This document shows, one piece after another, positions 24,802 through 37,100 of a stretch of 64,000 bases of DNA. Under the pieces are notes generated by a model. It was not told where the DNA came from. It worked only from the letters and a program-made list of their open reading frames with translations, and did no database searches. The stretch comes from Krasilnikovozyma curviuscula (taxonomy: Eukaryota; Basidiomycota; Tremellomycetes; Cystofilobasidiales; Mrakiaceae). The stretch spans positions 1 through 64,000 of the forward strand of contig MVAQ01000050.1 of assembly GCA_014825775.1 (NCBI GenBank), written 5' to 3'. A program made the position numbers and the translations under genes. Each line of letters starts with the position of its first letter. Positions within the stretch are counted from its first letter, which is position 1.

Positions 24802-26865
24802 ATGTTCTTCTGTGCCAGTGGGTTCTTGTTTTGCTGCTCTGTATCACTATGATTGGGCGAGCTGACCATCTGATGGCTTTTGTCCTTTTCTGCAGTCTCT
24901 GGTGTTGCGCCAGTCACTCCAGTGATTTCTTCCAAGTCGGGCCACGTCTACGAAAAGGGCTTAATTGAGAAGTATATCGGTAAGTCCCTTTCATTACATC
25001 ATCCTGGAGGTTTTTAAGTGGCCTTCAACTGACCGAGAACTGTCGTTGGATGGTATTTACACAGACGAAAATGGAAAAGATCCTATTACTGGTGAATCTC
25101 TTGGAAAAGAAGATCTTGTTGCCCTGAAAGCCAGTACGTTTGTCATCTTTGATTCCTCTACATATTGTTAGGGACTGACTGGAGCTCGGTTTGTGTTAGG
25201 CCCATTGGTACCAGCTCCTCGCCCTCCCACTGCCACTTCCATCCCATCCCTTCTTGTTTCCATGCAGTCGGAGTGGGATGCTCTCATGTTGGAATCCTTG
25301 AGCTTGAAGCTTCAACACCAGTCTACTAGGCAAGAGCTTGCTCATGCCCTGTATAGAGAAGATGCTGCTTTGAGAGTCATTGCTCGAGTCGTCAAGGAGA
25401 GAGATCAGGCGAGAGAGTGAGTAGGAAAAACATGGTTTGGCATCTTGGAAGGTTCATTATTAATTATTGTCCATCTTTAGGGCTCTTGCTGCTGTTCAAG
25501 CTACTTTTGGTATTGCTCCAACTGAAGCGGTTGAGGCCTCAGACGCTATGGATGTCACTGAAGAGACCCCAAGCAACGAACTTCCAGCTGCCGTCAAGGC
25601 CCAAGTTGAGGAGACCCACAAAGCGTGAGTTTATTACACTTCCTCATTGAAGGTGAATCATCTTCTGTTTATTGACCCCCTTCATTCTGCTTCTTTTAGT
25701 CTCTCCTCTACTCGTAAGAAGCGTAAGGCTCCAGCTTCCTACCCAACTGCTTCAACACTCAAGACCTACAGCCAAATCACCTCCGTCCCATCTCTTCACG
25801 CTACCAAGCCTGCTGGAATCAGTGCTCTTGACGTCTCTGCTGACGGCAACTTGGCCGTCACCGGTGGAAACGACAAGGTTGTCCAAATCTACGACCGTGC
25901 TGCTGGAAAAGTTATTGCTACCCTCAAAGGCCACACTAAGAAGGTTTTGCAGGTCGCAATCATTGAGTCTGAAGCTGGTCGATTTGTCGTGTCAACTTCT
26001 GCTGACAACAAGGTCAAGATCTGGGCCGAGGGCGAAGATTCAAAATGGACGCTGGCCCACACTCTCAGCACCCACAAGGGCGATGTCACCGGTCTCGTCG
26101 TCCACCCTTCAAAGGTCTACTTCGCTACTGGTTCATTGGATTCTACTTGGGCATTGCACACTCTTCAGGGAGAGACTGTTCAGATCTACGAGCCATTGAG
26201 CGGTGAAGGTTCATACGTGAGTTGCATTGGTGCACCATTCCGCTCTTTCCGAACATCAAGCTTACCTCTACCTATTCCTTTTCATTTCTAACCTCTTTCA
26301 TTAGTCCTACAGCTCGTTGGCTGGCCACCCAGATGGTTTCCTCCATGCTCTCGGTACCACCGACGGCTCCATCAGGGTTTGGGACATCCGCGACAAGTCA
26401 ACGCTTGCCGCTACGCTTCCAGCTGCCGAGGATGGTACCCCAGTCATCTCGCTCAGCTTCTCAGAAAACGGTTACTATCTTGCAGCTGGTACCGAGACCA
26501 CCCTCAGAGTGTTTGACTTGAGAAAAGTACGAGGCTTCTCTCCAACCCTTGTTTTAGCACTTGGCTAACTCTTGCGTTCCCTTCCCCTTCTCGTTTCTCA
26601 GCTCTCTGTCATTCACACTGTTACCGTTGCCTCCCCATCCAAAATTACAACTGTATACTTCGACCCATCTGCCCAGTTCCTTGCTGTCGCTGGTACAGAC
26701 CTGAAGGTGTACGCTAACAAGACTTGGGAGGAGCTCCTGACCTGGGACGACAACGCTGCCGAGCTCACGAGCGTCAAGTTCATTCCTACTGGCGAGGAGC
26801 AGGGACAGATTGTTGTTAGTGGTATTGATAGAACTATCAGGGTTATTGGTGTCAAAGCTGAATAA
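24802..26865 (+). CDS. PRP19: Pre-mRNA-processing factor 19 (U-box E3 ubiquitin ligase of the NineTeen complex)
   Basis: PRP19 activates the spliceosome and acts in DNA damage signalling. The first exon is only 16 nt and its last base completes the opening [15 protein letters not shown]. The U-box continues with [16 protein letters not shown] and [18 protein letters not shown], the usual PRP19 sequence. A coiled-coil tetramerisation region follows ([15 protein letters not shown], then helical sequence to about 25.4 kb). After a Lys-rich linker come WD40 blades ([44 protein letters not shown]). The stop is at 26863-26865. Eight or so exons with canonical splice sites. All expected domains are present in order. 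Confidence 0.96.
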
Positions 26866-27346
26866 GCGAGCAACAGACTTATATCGCAGTCGTAGTATTT
26901 ATCCTAAAAGTTAGTTTGAAGATGAATAGCGCTTCGTCTTTCGAGGTGCCAGAAGGGAGATAAATGCGTCATTCACTTATCAAGAACAATGAAATGAGAT
27001 CAGACTAATTAGGAGGGAAAGGGGAGGTTTGTATTAACAAAAAAAAACAGACGGCCGTGCAAGGAGACAAAAGAGACTAGATAAGAAATACAGAAATGGT
27101 GCATATATGGGGGGTTTGCTAGCAGATAACGACAAAAGGGGGAGAAAAACAGGGAAGTGAGAAGATAGTAGATTAAAATGACAAAGTAGGGTATAAAAAC
27201 CGTGTATGGTATGCTGTGTTGTTGTATTTTCGATGCAAAAAGATGTGTGTGCTATCATTAGGGAATCAAAAGTGATTTGGTGGGTATATGGATTGAGTGT
27301 TCGCGTGTATGATGGTGTATATTGGGAAGTGAGATTGCAATGGCAT
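26866..27346. other. Intergenic region between convergent PRP19 and FAM72 genes
   Basis: About 480 bp holding two 3' ends. An A-run lies at 27040-27048. No coding signature was found. Confidence 0.4.
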
Positions 27347-28788
27347 TTATCTGCCAACAAGCCCGGCTGGAGCTCTCTTTCTGAGAGCGTACTCGTAATC
27401 ATTTGGTGTAGTTTGTTCACCACCTTTGACTAGATTGGACCAGTAGACCGTATCGCCCAGATTCAACCGCTTCTTGTATTCAACAGGGGCGGCTTTGAGG
27501 ACAGTCTCCTTGGCATCTGTACCTGGTACTGCGCCTTTGATCGGAATCGATGTTTGTGAGTGAGACTGTTGGAGTGGAATATGATGTTGTTGTTTGGGCC
27601 GTGGAAGGACTGGGTTCACACCCGATTCGAAAGGGATATAGAAACGCTCAGTGAAGATGACTTCAGCGTGGTGGAAGACAAAACGGTGTCCGTTAGCTGA
27701 TCGGGAGTGCTTGGTGACTGATGAGGTACAGCGATCGCACTAGTAGTTGAGGTGGTAAAAGATATATCAGCAACCAGGGGTACAGGAACGGCAAAAAGGC
27801 TGGAGTCTAGGTGGTGAAACTCACAGGTTTGATGATGTGATAACCAACTAAAGATCCACATCCCAAACACCCCAAGCTCTGAGTTAAGCAATCGCAGGTC
27901 CTCTCCAAATGCATCGCTTTCCCAGCAGCGTTCTGCCTCCTGACCTCCATCTCGCGCTCGAACGCTGATGCCCTTTCCTCATCTTCGTAATGCCATTCCA
28001 TCTCGAGATCATTCAGGCTATCATTGAAGACCTCATCATCACCAAACACATCATCTCCTCTTGTACCGCCCAGAGTTGGGGGATAGAGAGCACCACAATT
28101 AGCGGGCACGGCGTCTGTGGAGAAGAGAGTGATGTTGGGCTTTAAAAGCAGCACGGCTTTCATACCGCGGTCGCTCAGGAACGTTTGACAGTGTGCACAG
28201 TTGAGTAGGTACACTTTGTGGTTGGAGCCTGAGGATGAAGAGGAGGATGAAGATGGGTTGGTCGCTGTCTTGGTGATAAACGGTGGAGGGGGGACGACGG
28301 TCTGCCTCGAATGGCTGTAAGAGAGAAGAGGTGGTGGTGACGACCAGGTGTACTGTGGTGGGTTGTGCTGGTAGTATATTGGGTGCTGATTTGGTCCTGG
28401 ACCACCCGGCGGAGGGTATTGATGGAAGTAGTCTGGTTCAGCCCAGGCGGGAACCGATCAATAAAACAACAAATAAGGGCAGCAGAACAATCAAGATGGG
28501 AGAAAAAGGAAAACAAGGAATGTTTAGATGAAGTCAGCACATCTTTTCTGAGGATTCTCTTGTACCGAGCGCCAGCGGGGAAAACCCAGGAAAACTGTAA
28601 ACAAGGGAGGACTACGTACAAGTGAGAGGGGGCGCCGCGGGAGAAGCGTGGTAAGAGGCGTCCTGCGAATTTGTGTAGCTGATTCCACCAGGATAAGGAG
28701 GGTGAGATGGAACGAAGGTATCAGTCGTCGCGGAGTTGCTCGTGTAAGGGTGACTTTGGGTCGTAGTGGGCGGCTGCAGTTCGACCAT
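27347..28788 (-). CDS. FAM72-family zinc-binding protein with fungal N-terminal extension
   Basis: Three exons. Exon 1 starts at the ATG at 28788 (MVELQPPTTT) and is a Pro/Ser/Tyr-rich tail. The GTACGT donor splits a Tyr codon. Exon 2 has more low complexity (a run of eight Ser), then the FAM72 core: YLLNCAHCQTFLSDRGMK, an acidic insert, and CDCLTQSLGCLGCGSLVGYH. Exon 3 gives CDRC and NGHRFVFHHAEV, then the C-terminus to the stop at 27347. The paired CxxC motifs and the GYHII strand match FAM72 (Mis18/Yippee-like fold). In mammals FAM72A binds the uracil glycosylase UNG2. The role in fungi is not known to me. Family call is good; function is open. Confidence 0.8.
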
Positions 28789-31645
28789 AGTGTTTGAACT
28801 GTAAGAGGTGGTGGAATAGGAGATGTGAGACTCTGGACCTGTGATGGGCGATATTGTTGGGTCGAGAGCAAATGATAGCTCTGATCTGATCTTCTACTGT
28901 TGATTTCTTCCCGAGTCCAGGTTAGGAGGCAGAGATGAGCGAACTTTTTTTTTTGGTGCGAAGGGTTATAGGGGTTGAGAGTTGCGGTTTGGTTCGTTTG
29001 GCAGCTGGGTTGAAACTGGCTGGATCGTCGATTTAATTGGGGGGTTTTCTAAGAGGAATTTTGAGAGAAAGTTTGGGTTTTCTGCTAGAGTTGCGACAAG
29101 CGGGCGGCTGGGCTGTCGAACGAGGATGAGGGGGGTATTTTTTGTGGTTTTTTTGGAGACAAGGGCGGAGAGGTTCCGAGCAGACAGAGGATCAGAGTGA
29201 AGTTTGAGACGACTGAGATTTAATTGGACCAAACAGGCTGAGTTTGAGAAGAAGAGGAATCCGCCGCAGCCGGATCCAAGCCAAAAGCATTCCTCAGTAT
29301 ACAATCCTAGACATCGAACGAAGACAGCCGGTCTGGCTACTGACCTGAAGAGCTACTTGGGTAGAACGGGATGGATGGCCGTTGGGTGCTGAACCTAAGG
29401 AGAGTGTCGAAGCCCTAAAAAGGAAGAGAATAGGGAGTACCGAAACTTGGGCGACAGGTCGATCCTCCTGTGAGCAAGTCCTTAGTGAGGAACAGGAGAC
29501 GGGGTCTGCTGCTGGTGCTATCCCTGAGTTGGATGGAAGAGAGTAAGTGAGAAAGAGGGATGTGGTTGGAGTCAGCTTCGAGCTGAAAGTTTGCAACGGA
29601 TGAGTTGGAACCCAAAGGAAACGAGGGACTGACGCTGCTGCTTGGTCGGGCGCGGGGTAGGGATCGTTTTTTTTTTCAGTTGTCTGATTTGATGGATGGA
29701 AATCTGCCTTTGCTGGGGAAGGAACAAGCTTGGATGGGGGCAGAAGAGATCAGGGTGAGGTTGGGCTGAGGACAGGGTGGTGCTGGGCAGGTTCAGGCCT
29801 CCTGTGTTAAGAATCTGGGTGGTCCAGGTGGTGGGCTCAGGTGGGAATCTTAACCTTGGCCAGGCGAGAAGGGATATATTGCAAAGAGCGGGACGAAGCT
29901 GCGTAATGAGCAATTTCGCACAGACAGCGTTCAATATAGGCTGCGAGGGGGTGGGGCAGGGCTGGATTGGAGACCGGAATAATTGACCAGAGACTTACTC
30001 GATTGAGACGCGCTGTCTGGCTACCCGCTTTTTCGCTCGAGCTCGTGTGCTTCAAACCTTAAATTTAGGATTCCAATGACAGAGTTCAGGTGGGTCTGGG
30101 GCGCGCTGGTATCGGTGTCCGTGCTGGTCAGAGGAGCAGGCCACAGGGAGGAGAGAATTTACACTTCGCAGCACAAAGTCTCACCCGGTCATTGCTCTTT
30201 CACGGCCACATTTTCACCCCAATCGGAGTAATTATATTGATCCCTTGCCGCTCCAGCTCGTTTTCGTGATGCTGTCACTCGTGCCGAGCGATACCCTCAG
30301 GCGCCCCCCACCGGGACTTTTTACCTGACGACGCAAACGCTCTCTCTTTCCTTCACCTCGTGCGAGTATAGCAACTGACGCAGTCCTCAGACGTCCTCTC
30401 AACTGCTCTCTGTCATGACTCGTGGTCATACGCTCTCCATCTGGATCACTTTGGGAAGGAAGATCTTGCGCCTTGCCTCGCAAAGTTCAGAGTTAATGTG
30501 GCGCACGCCAACTCTTCCGTCTTCCGCAAAGTCGATTTTCACACCGCTGAATTAGAATTCAGAGCCTGTAACTACTCTTGTACAAACTATAAGTTATATT
30601 AATCTGAGCAAGGGAAATTTCCAGGTTGAAGCAAGCCCAAAGAGATGGTGCTCTACAAGAGTTTGTTTATTTCATTACGTCGATCATTCTTTTTGAACAT
30701 ACACAGCATGATACTCACCCGCCAGCTCACGTACACATGCCAAAAGGTACGTCGTACTAAGACCACGTTCACTCATACGTCAACAGAACCCAGCAGGGCC
30801 GAACGCAGTCAAATCATCCAGTCCGATCCAGACCTGTTGAGCGCCCCGCTTCTGAGACCTTTGAAGCGCAAACTTTAATTTATTGTCGCGCTGAGAGAGG
30901 TGAACCTCTTCGCTTGTGGTCGCGTGGTACGCAAGGGATGACTGTTCGTTTGACAAGAGTTTCCATGTGGTATATGGGGGCGGTGATTGACCACAGGAGA
31001 AGCTGGCGAAATGAGTCGATCCCAGGTGGATTTTAGAATGCTGTGAAATCTGTCACAGACGTTGCGCGTTTAGGGTGGAATCAACCCAGAGCAGCGGTTA
31101 ATTTTGCTTTCGTGTTGAAAGAAGCTTGTTTGGGGTCGTTTAGGTCAGTGCTCTAACGAGAGTAAATATACAAACATTTTGTTACCAGATGCGACGACAA
31201 CGGCCACACCAGTCGTTAATGGCGGTAGATCATTCGATAAGGGAAACTCAGTCCTATAGAAATCCTTGAGAAGCGTTCATTATGTGACAGATCATCCTAC
31301 TTCTGGAGGCTGACTGCTGATATTTGGCTCTCACCGACGCGTGCCGACACAACAGAACTGTCAATTTCATTAGCTTCTCAACAGTCTCAAGGAGAATCCC
31401 CCGCTATTGCACAGTACCGAGTGATCATCTGGATTATGGATGCACTTGATGGGTTACTGAACGGAGAGTGAGTCCCGAGTCGTAGTAGAACTCCTTCACA
31501 GAGGATCAAAACAAACCTGTGGGTTTTCTACTCGTTGTGTTTTTTTTTGTGTGTCGAGCCTGTCGGCTTGGAGCGACGCCTCAATCATTTTGCCAGTCGT
31601 CTAACTACATCTCTACTGGATTCTGTTGAAGTAACCAAAAGGGAA
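28789..31645. other. Gene-poor region of about 2.9 kb
   Basis: No convincing gene in a gene-dense window. The part next to FAM72 (28.9-30.0 kb) is rich in G and T on the + strand, with homopolymer runs of T at about 28945 and 29666. Open frames of up to 120 codons occur on the - strand but are proline/serine-rich shadows without starts or splice support. It may hold a long 5' leader of FAM72, the promoter of the MFS gene, or a non-coding transcript. No tRNA or transposon features were found. Confidence 0.4.
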
Positions 31646-33918
31646 ATGGCAGATACAAGGCCATTGCTGTCTTCTCCAGCTAAGGAAAGCTCCCCAAAAG
31701 CCAACTATGGAGCTACAGAAGTGCCCGTGACGACTTCCTCGTCCTCGACGACGCTGGCTGATTCCCAAATCGAACCTACCTCGTCCCAACCGCTATCGAG
31801 TGATGATCAGGAGGAAGAACTCATCAAGAAGGATCCTCCGAAGGTAAATTTTGGCTTGCAGATTTTCTCAGCTGTTTCTTCATCGAAGTCCGAGTTACTA
31901 ATCACCTTGTAAAATCTCTCGCTGTTTTCAGGTCTCTCGCCCTCTCAAGGAGATATTTTCTCTGGTGATAGGTTTATGGCTGGTTAGTCTTCTTTCCTGC
32001 TATTAGCTGGAAGTAGTGTGAGGTCGTGCGGACCGTCGGTCGTGAGGCGGCGTCTGTGGTCCACTGAAGCATTTTTGCTTCTCCCCTTCCTTCATTCTCC
32101 AGTTGCTGACATTTCTCCATCATTCGTCTAGAGTGTATTTTGTGCTGCTCTGTCAGCTACTATCGTCGCCAACCTTCAAGTCGAGATGGCGTCCTACTTC
32201 AAGTCGGGCCAGCTGGCTTCTTGGATCTCTGGTGGTTATCTGCTGGGTGTGACAGCGTTCACCCCTCTCTGGGGTAGACTCTCGAATGTGTTCGGAAGAA
32301 GAGCTGCTATCCTGTCTTCTCTTGGACTGTTTACCGGTGCGTGATTCCCAAACCTACGATTTGACTCTGTTTGGCACTAATATGTCGCTACACTGTTCTT
32401 AGCCGGAACGGTGCTGTGTGCTGTTGCCCCTAACTTCTACTTCCTCATAACCGCTAGAATCATTGCTGGGTGTGGAGGAGGAGGTTGCTTGACAGTGACT
32501 GCCATCATCGTCAGTGATCTGGTCAGTCTTCAAGATCGTGGTCTCTACCAAGGGTAAGTGTTTGCCTTTTTAGTCAGACTATATTGCGTACTGATATTTC
32601 ACCCTTCGTTAAGCTTTGTAAATTTGCTGTTCGGGGCTGGAAGTGCAACCGGTGCGCTGGTAGGAGGATGGGTTTTTGATTCATACGGATGGAGAGCTGC
32701 GTTCCACATGCAGATCGTCCCCATCGTCGTTTCCGCCTCCTTAATCATCTGGAAGGTCCACGTCCCAATGCCCAAATCTGATCTAACCGCATGGCAGAAG
32801 CTCAAGCGAATCGATTGGCTCGGGCTCATCCTTATCATCACATCTGTCACCACGCTGATGATCTCGATGTCGCTCCATACTGCTTCTGGCTTCCCGGTGT
32901 CGCATTGGGCTGTTTGGAGCTTGTTAGTCGCATGTGTCATTTCCACCGTTGGCTTCTGTCTCGTCGAGAGCTACCTCGCTGCCGAGCCTATCATTCCAAT
33001 CACTCTCCTAACTCAAAGAACTCCAGCGTTAGTTCTCTTGGCGTTTGTTGTCCTCAGTAAGTTACCAACTCCACTTCGTCTCGTTCTTACCCATCTAACA
33101 ATGTACTACCGATAGCCATGACAAACTTTGCACGATTATTCGAGCTGCCGATCTATCTTCACGTTGTGAGAGGTTACAATGGCCGTGACACTGGCTATAT
33201 TCTCCTCCCATCATCTCTTGTCGGATCTGCCTCCTCTTTGTTCGCTGGTTGGTGAGTATATTGACTCTAGAATTGCTCTGTTCACCATTTTGACTCGGCT
33301 TCATTTTTTGTGATGCGCTACTAGGTACATGTCCAAGACCGGCAAATACAAAAGGTTCACCATTGCGATGACAATACTCCCGCTCGTCAGTTCAATCTGT
33401 GTAATGCGATGGACGCTTACGACCAACGCGTACAGACTTGCATTCGAGATGTCGATCGCAGCGTGGGGAGGTGGAGCTGTTATCACAACATTCTTGACCG
33501 CGTTGATTGCGTCTGTCTCGCAGGAGCACATGTCCCTTGCTGTGTCAGCCTCGTACTTGTTCAGGTCGATTGGACAGGTCATTGGAGTTTCGATCACCGC
33601 TGCTATCCAACAGCTCGTCTTGGGCCATGCTTTGGAGAAGAGATTTGGAGAAACTGCGCCTCATGTCAGTTTTGTGTGACACCACTCTGTCGCTCGCTAA
33701 TACTGACACCTTCAACATCTTTTTAATCTCAGCTAATTCCAGGATTGATCAAAGAACCAACAACAATCATTCCAACTCTGTCTCCAGCTCTGATGGAACA
33801 AGCCAAGCTGGCATACCTCATTTCGATCGATGGTGTCTTCATTGCAGCCAGCATTATGGGTCTGATGTTGACTGTGTGTGCAGTTGGGATGAAGGCATAT
33901 AGTCTGCCAGGTCGATAG
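31646..33918 (+). CDS. MFS transporter, vacuolar basic amino acid (VBA/FNX) type
   Basis: A 14-helix-type MFS antiporter. The N-terminus is a Ser/Thr/Glu-rich cytosolic tail with MADTRPLLSSP, a dileucine sequence often found in vacuolar proteins. The core shows GGYLLGVTAFTPLWGRLSN and FGRRAAILSSL (motif A), RIIAGCGGGG (antiporter-type motif C region), SDLVSLQDRGLYQGF and GGWVFDSYGWRAAFHMQ. These are the features of the Fnx1/Fnx2/Vba family that loads basic amino acids into the vacuole. At least eight exons, stop at 33916-33918. The substrate is inferred from the family. The gene-poor region upstream is unusually long for this window. Confidence 0.85.
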
Positions 33919-34197
33919 ATCATAATCTTAGAATCAATGCATGTCCCGAAGCATCAGCGCGGTGGTTAATCGTACAGGCAAGCCCTATCTGCTATGTGGC
34001 TGCTCCCATTTATTTATTCATCTACTACACTTTTTCCTTGGGACGTTTGAGGCTAAATGCAACTCGAAAGTTTGAAAACAAAAAAAGGCTGTACCCTCGC
34101 AGCATCCCCTCTGACTCCATTCAAGTATAATTCTAGGATTGAAGCAGACTATATCCAGGATCGGGACTAATCTAGATTCAAAGCTCTTGTTGTCATT

Positions 34198-37100
34198 ATG
34201 CCTCCAGTAGTGTAAGTACAAGCAGTGGAATGGTACACTGTGATGTGACATAAGCTCACACTCCACCTTTGCCCCTTTCCTGCCCAATGGAATCTCCCTG
34301 CAGCTTACCACCTTCGTTTGGGAACTCATTTTGGTCTCAGGTAATTGCAAGATGATTGTGTACGAAGGGATTTTCACTAAGTTTCATTTAAAACACAGGA
34401 CTATCGACGAGGCTTGGATGTGCTATATGCAAAAATGGAACAGGTGGGACACATCCTCATGCGCTATACAGCCTCTTTTCAACGCTGATTCGTGTTTTGA
34501 ATACATCCAGGGTGTTGCTGAAGATGAAGAAGTCATCACTTTCTTGAGTAAGAATAGCTGAACTTTTGGAAGTAACCCCGTCCGATTTAGCTGACGGTGA
34601 ACTTTCTGCGGTGTTGGTGCAACAGAGGCTCAAGCCCAGGCTTCTCAACAGTATGCCGATGCTCTAAATAGGGTTGGGAATGAATTCAGTACTGGCTTGA
34701 CGTCTGCTTTCACATCCAAGGGAAAAGGTTTCGAAAGAGATGAGGGCGCGAGCTTGGTTTTCGCTTTCAGGGGTCTCCAAGGTGAGTCTTCATGTTCGGT
34801 ATCAGCTTCGTCCTTTTCACAATATGAAGCCTGGATAATACTATGGCTATTTTACGTTATATTGACATGGGTTCCTATTCAAAATGTTCCTTAATCAGCT
34901 CAATCAATCTCGCTCGCTCAAACACATGAGAACGTTTCGAACTCCTTGAACTCCACGCTCATCGGCCCTTTCGCTTCATGGTCAGCTGCACACTCCTCTC
35001 GAATTTCAGAGTCAAAAAAGGCGATCCTGGACAAGTGGATCAGAGATTTGGAAATCGGTAAAGAAGAGGTCAACAAAGCCAAGGAGAAGATGTGGAGACT
35101 CGAGAGGGAGAAGAGAGAGGCTGAAGAGGAAGTGGGGTTTGTAGGTATCCACATTGAAGGAGAAGATGTTCCACCTCCAGCCGGTTCTACCAATTTAGCT
35201 CAAGGAGGAGTCCCGAAACCCGTCAGGCGACAAGGCACTGTAAGACCTCTCTTTCAACGGGATCGCTTCAACACCGTAACTTACTTCCTGTCTTTGTACT
35301 TTCTGCAGATCAGCGAAAGGCTGAGAGCCCAGTTGAGCTCAGCAATGTCACCAACGGTTGTACCCTCCACTCCCCCCGAAAGCCCAGTTGTCTTCCAAGC
35401 TCCAGGCACACCAGACCAAACACCACCCGACTCCGCTAAGACAACAACACCGAAGGATGATGATCGACCACCAATCTTCCAACCAGAAAAACCTCTGCCT
35501 GATGATCCAACATCATCGTCAGAACCAGCATCGTTCACCGCCGAAGAGAAGGGCAAAGGAAAAGAAGACGCCTCTGTTCCGTTAGAGAAGCCTTCAATCC
35601 CATCAATTGACACTGCTGCCGTTGTGACTCCTCTTCCACCCTCAAGATCTGACTCGCTATCGACTCCAGGTACGGCCGGTGGGACCCTGCAACTTTTGCT
35701 AGCTGGTGTTCACATCGAGGCTTTGAAGGTGGATGGACTTCTTCAAGCTGCCAAAGGCATGCTCAACATGAAAACAGTCAGGTACCCCGTCTTAGGAGAG
35801 TACACTAACTGCTTCTCTGGAAAGGTTAGTCCAGATGTCATTGTTGCGATCGCGTCCAGTTTCTGCAGCTCACAGCTGTAGCGGTTCTTGTTGATTTCAG
35901 GACTTTGTTGCGTTCTTAAAAGATTGTCTGCCTGAGCTGGAAGGTAGTCAACAGAAGGCTGACATTGCTGCGAAGGATTTGATTGAGGTTATCGGAGTGG
36001 CCAAGAGAGTTGGCACTGTCACCAACAGATTCGAAGCTACCGATGAAGCGTTGTATCAATTCAAAGATAAAGTGAGTAGTCATCTCATTTGCTTGTCCAT
36101 ATACTGACCACTGCAGCTTCGTCATCAGGCCATGAACCTTCAAGCTGAGCTTCTTCGTCAACAAATTTCCTCCCCAGCCTCTCCAGCTTCTGCTGTCTCT
36201 CCGATTTCCCGCAGCCTCACAAGCGCAACTGCCAAATCTAGTTCAACCATTGGATCCTACCTCTCTAAGGCTCTTACTCCAGGACCATCAGTTCCGCCTC
36301 ATATTCGCGCCAAGATGGCGTACGACGACGCGGACTCTCTCTACCGAGTCGCTGTTCGAAACGTCGATCTTCACCGAATGAGAACCGAAGAAGTCATTGA
36401 GGAGACTTTGAAGCTGTTGCAGAGATGGGAGAGGGATCGATTAATAGCTGTCAAGACTGTTCTCACCGAGTTCCACAAGCTGGCCGGCACCATCCCTGGA
36501 GCCCTCCAAGCCATCGACGACACTACTCAGCTCTTGTTGGACTCTTACAAGCCCGAAGCTGATTTGGCTGCCTTGATTCAACGCTATCGTGTCGGAAGCT
36601 TCCGTCCTCAAGCGCTCATATATGAGGCTGCTAGCAGAGACATCAATGAGGTCATCTTCGGTGGGTCTTTGACCAAGTGGGCCAACGGTATTGGTTGGAA
36701 ACTCCCCAGTGATAAAGCGACGATGCCTGAAGAAGGGACTGTTGCGCTTCTTCCAAACGCTCCGCGAGCGCTTCTCCGCGCGTTGACAGAAGCCTATCCG
36801 AGCCTGCCGGACGATGAAGGTAAGATGACATTTAAATTTACAAAAACTTGGCGTTTGTGACTGATTGTTCTCTCTTCACATAGAACGTCGTCGAGCCTGG
36901 ATCTACGAAGTTCCTCTCGCCGCCGCGCACGCTTTGAGAAGCCAACTGATCAACCTTCCTAAAGGAGCAGCTGAAATCCCACCAGGCTTATGCGGGAGCT
37001 ATGACGTGCCTGTTATTATTGCCAACTTGAGATTGTGGCTTCTTGAGCTTGAGCCTGCTGTTGGTCCGCAATGGGACGAAGTTAAGTCGCTTTATCCCAC

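Noticed and set aside
28283..28625. Two overlapping + strand open frames antisense to FAM72
   Set aside because: They are complements of the Pro/Ser/Tyr-rich exon, whose - strand frame continues in phase into the FAM72 core.
29572..29934. 120-codon Pro-rich - strand open frame in the gene-poor region
   Set aside because: Composition bias of a G-rich strand. No splice partner, domain or conserved-looking motif.
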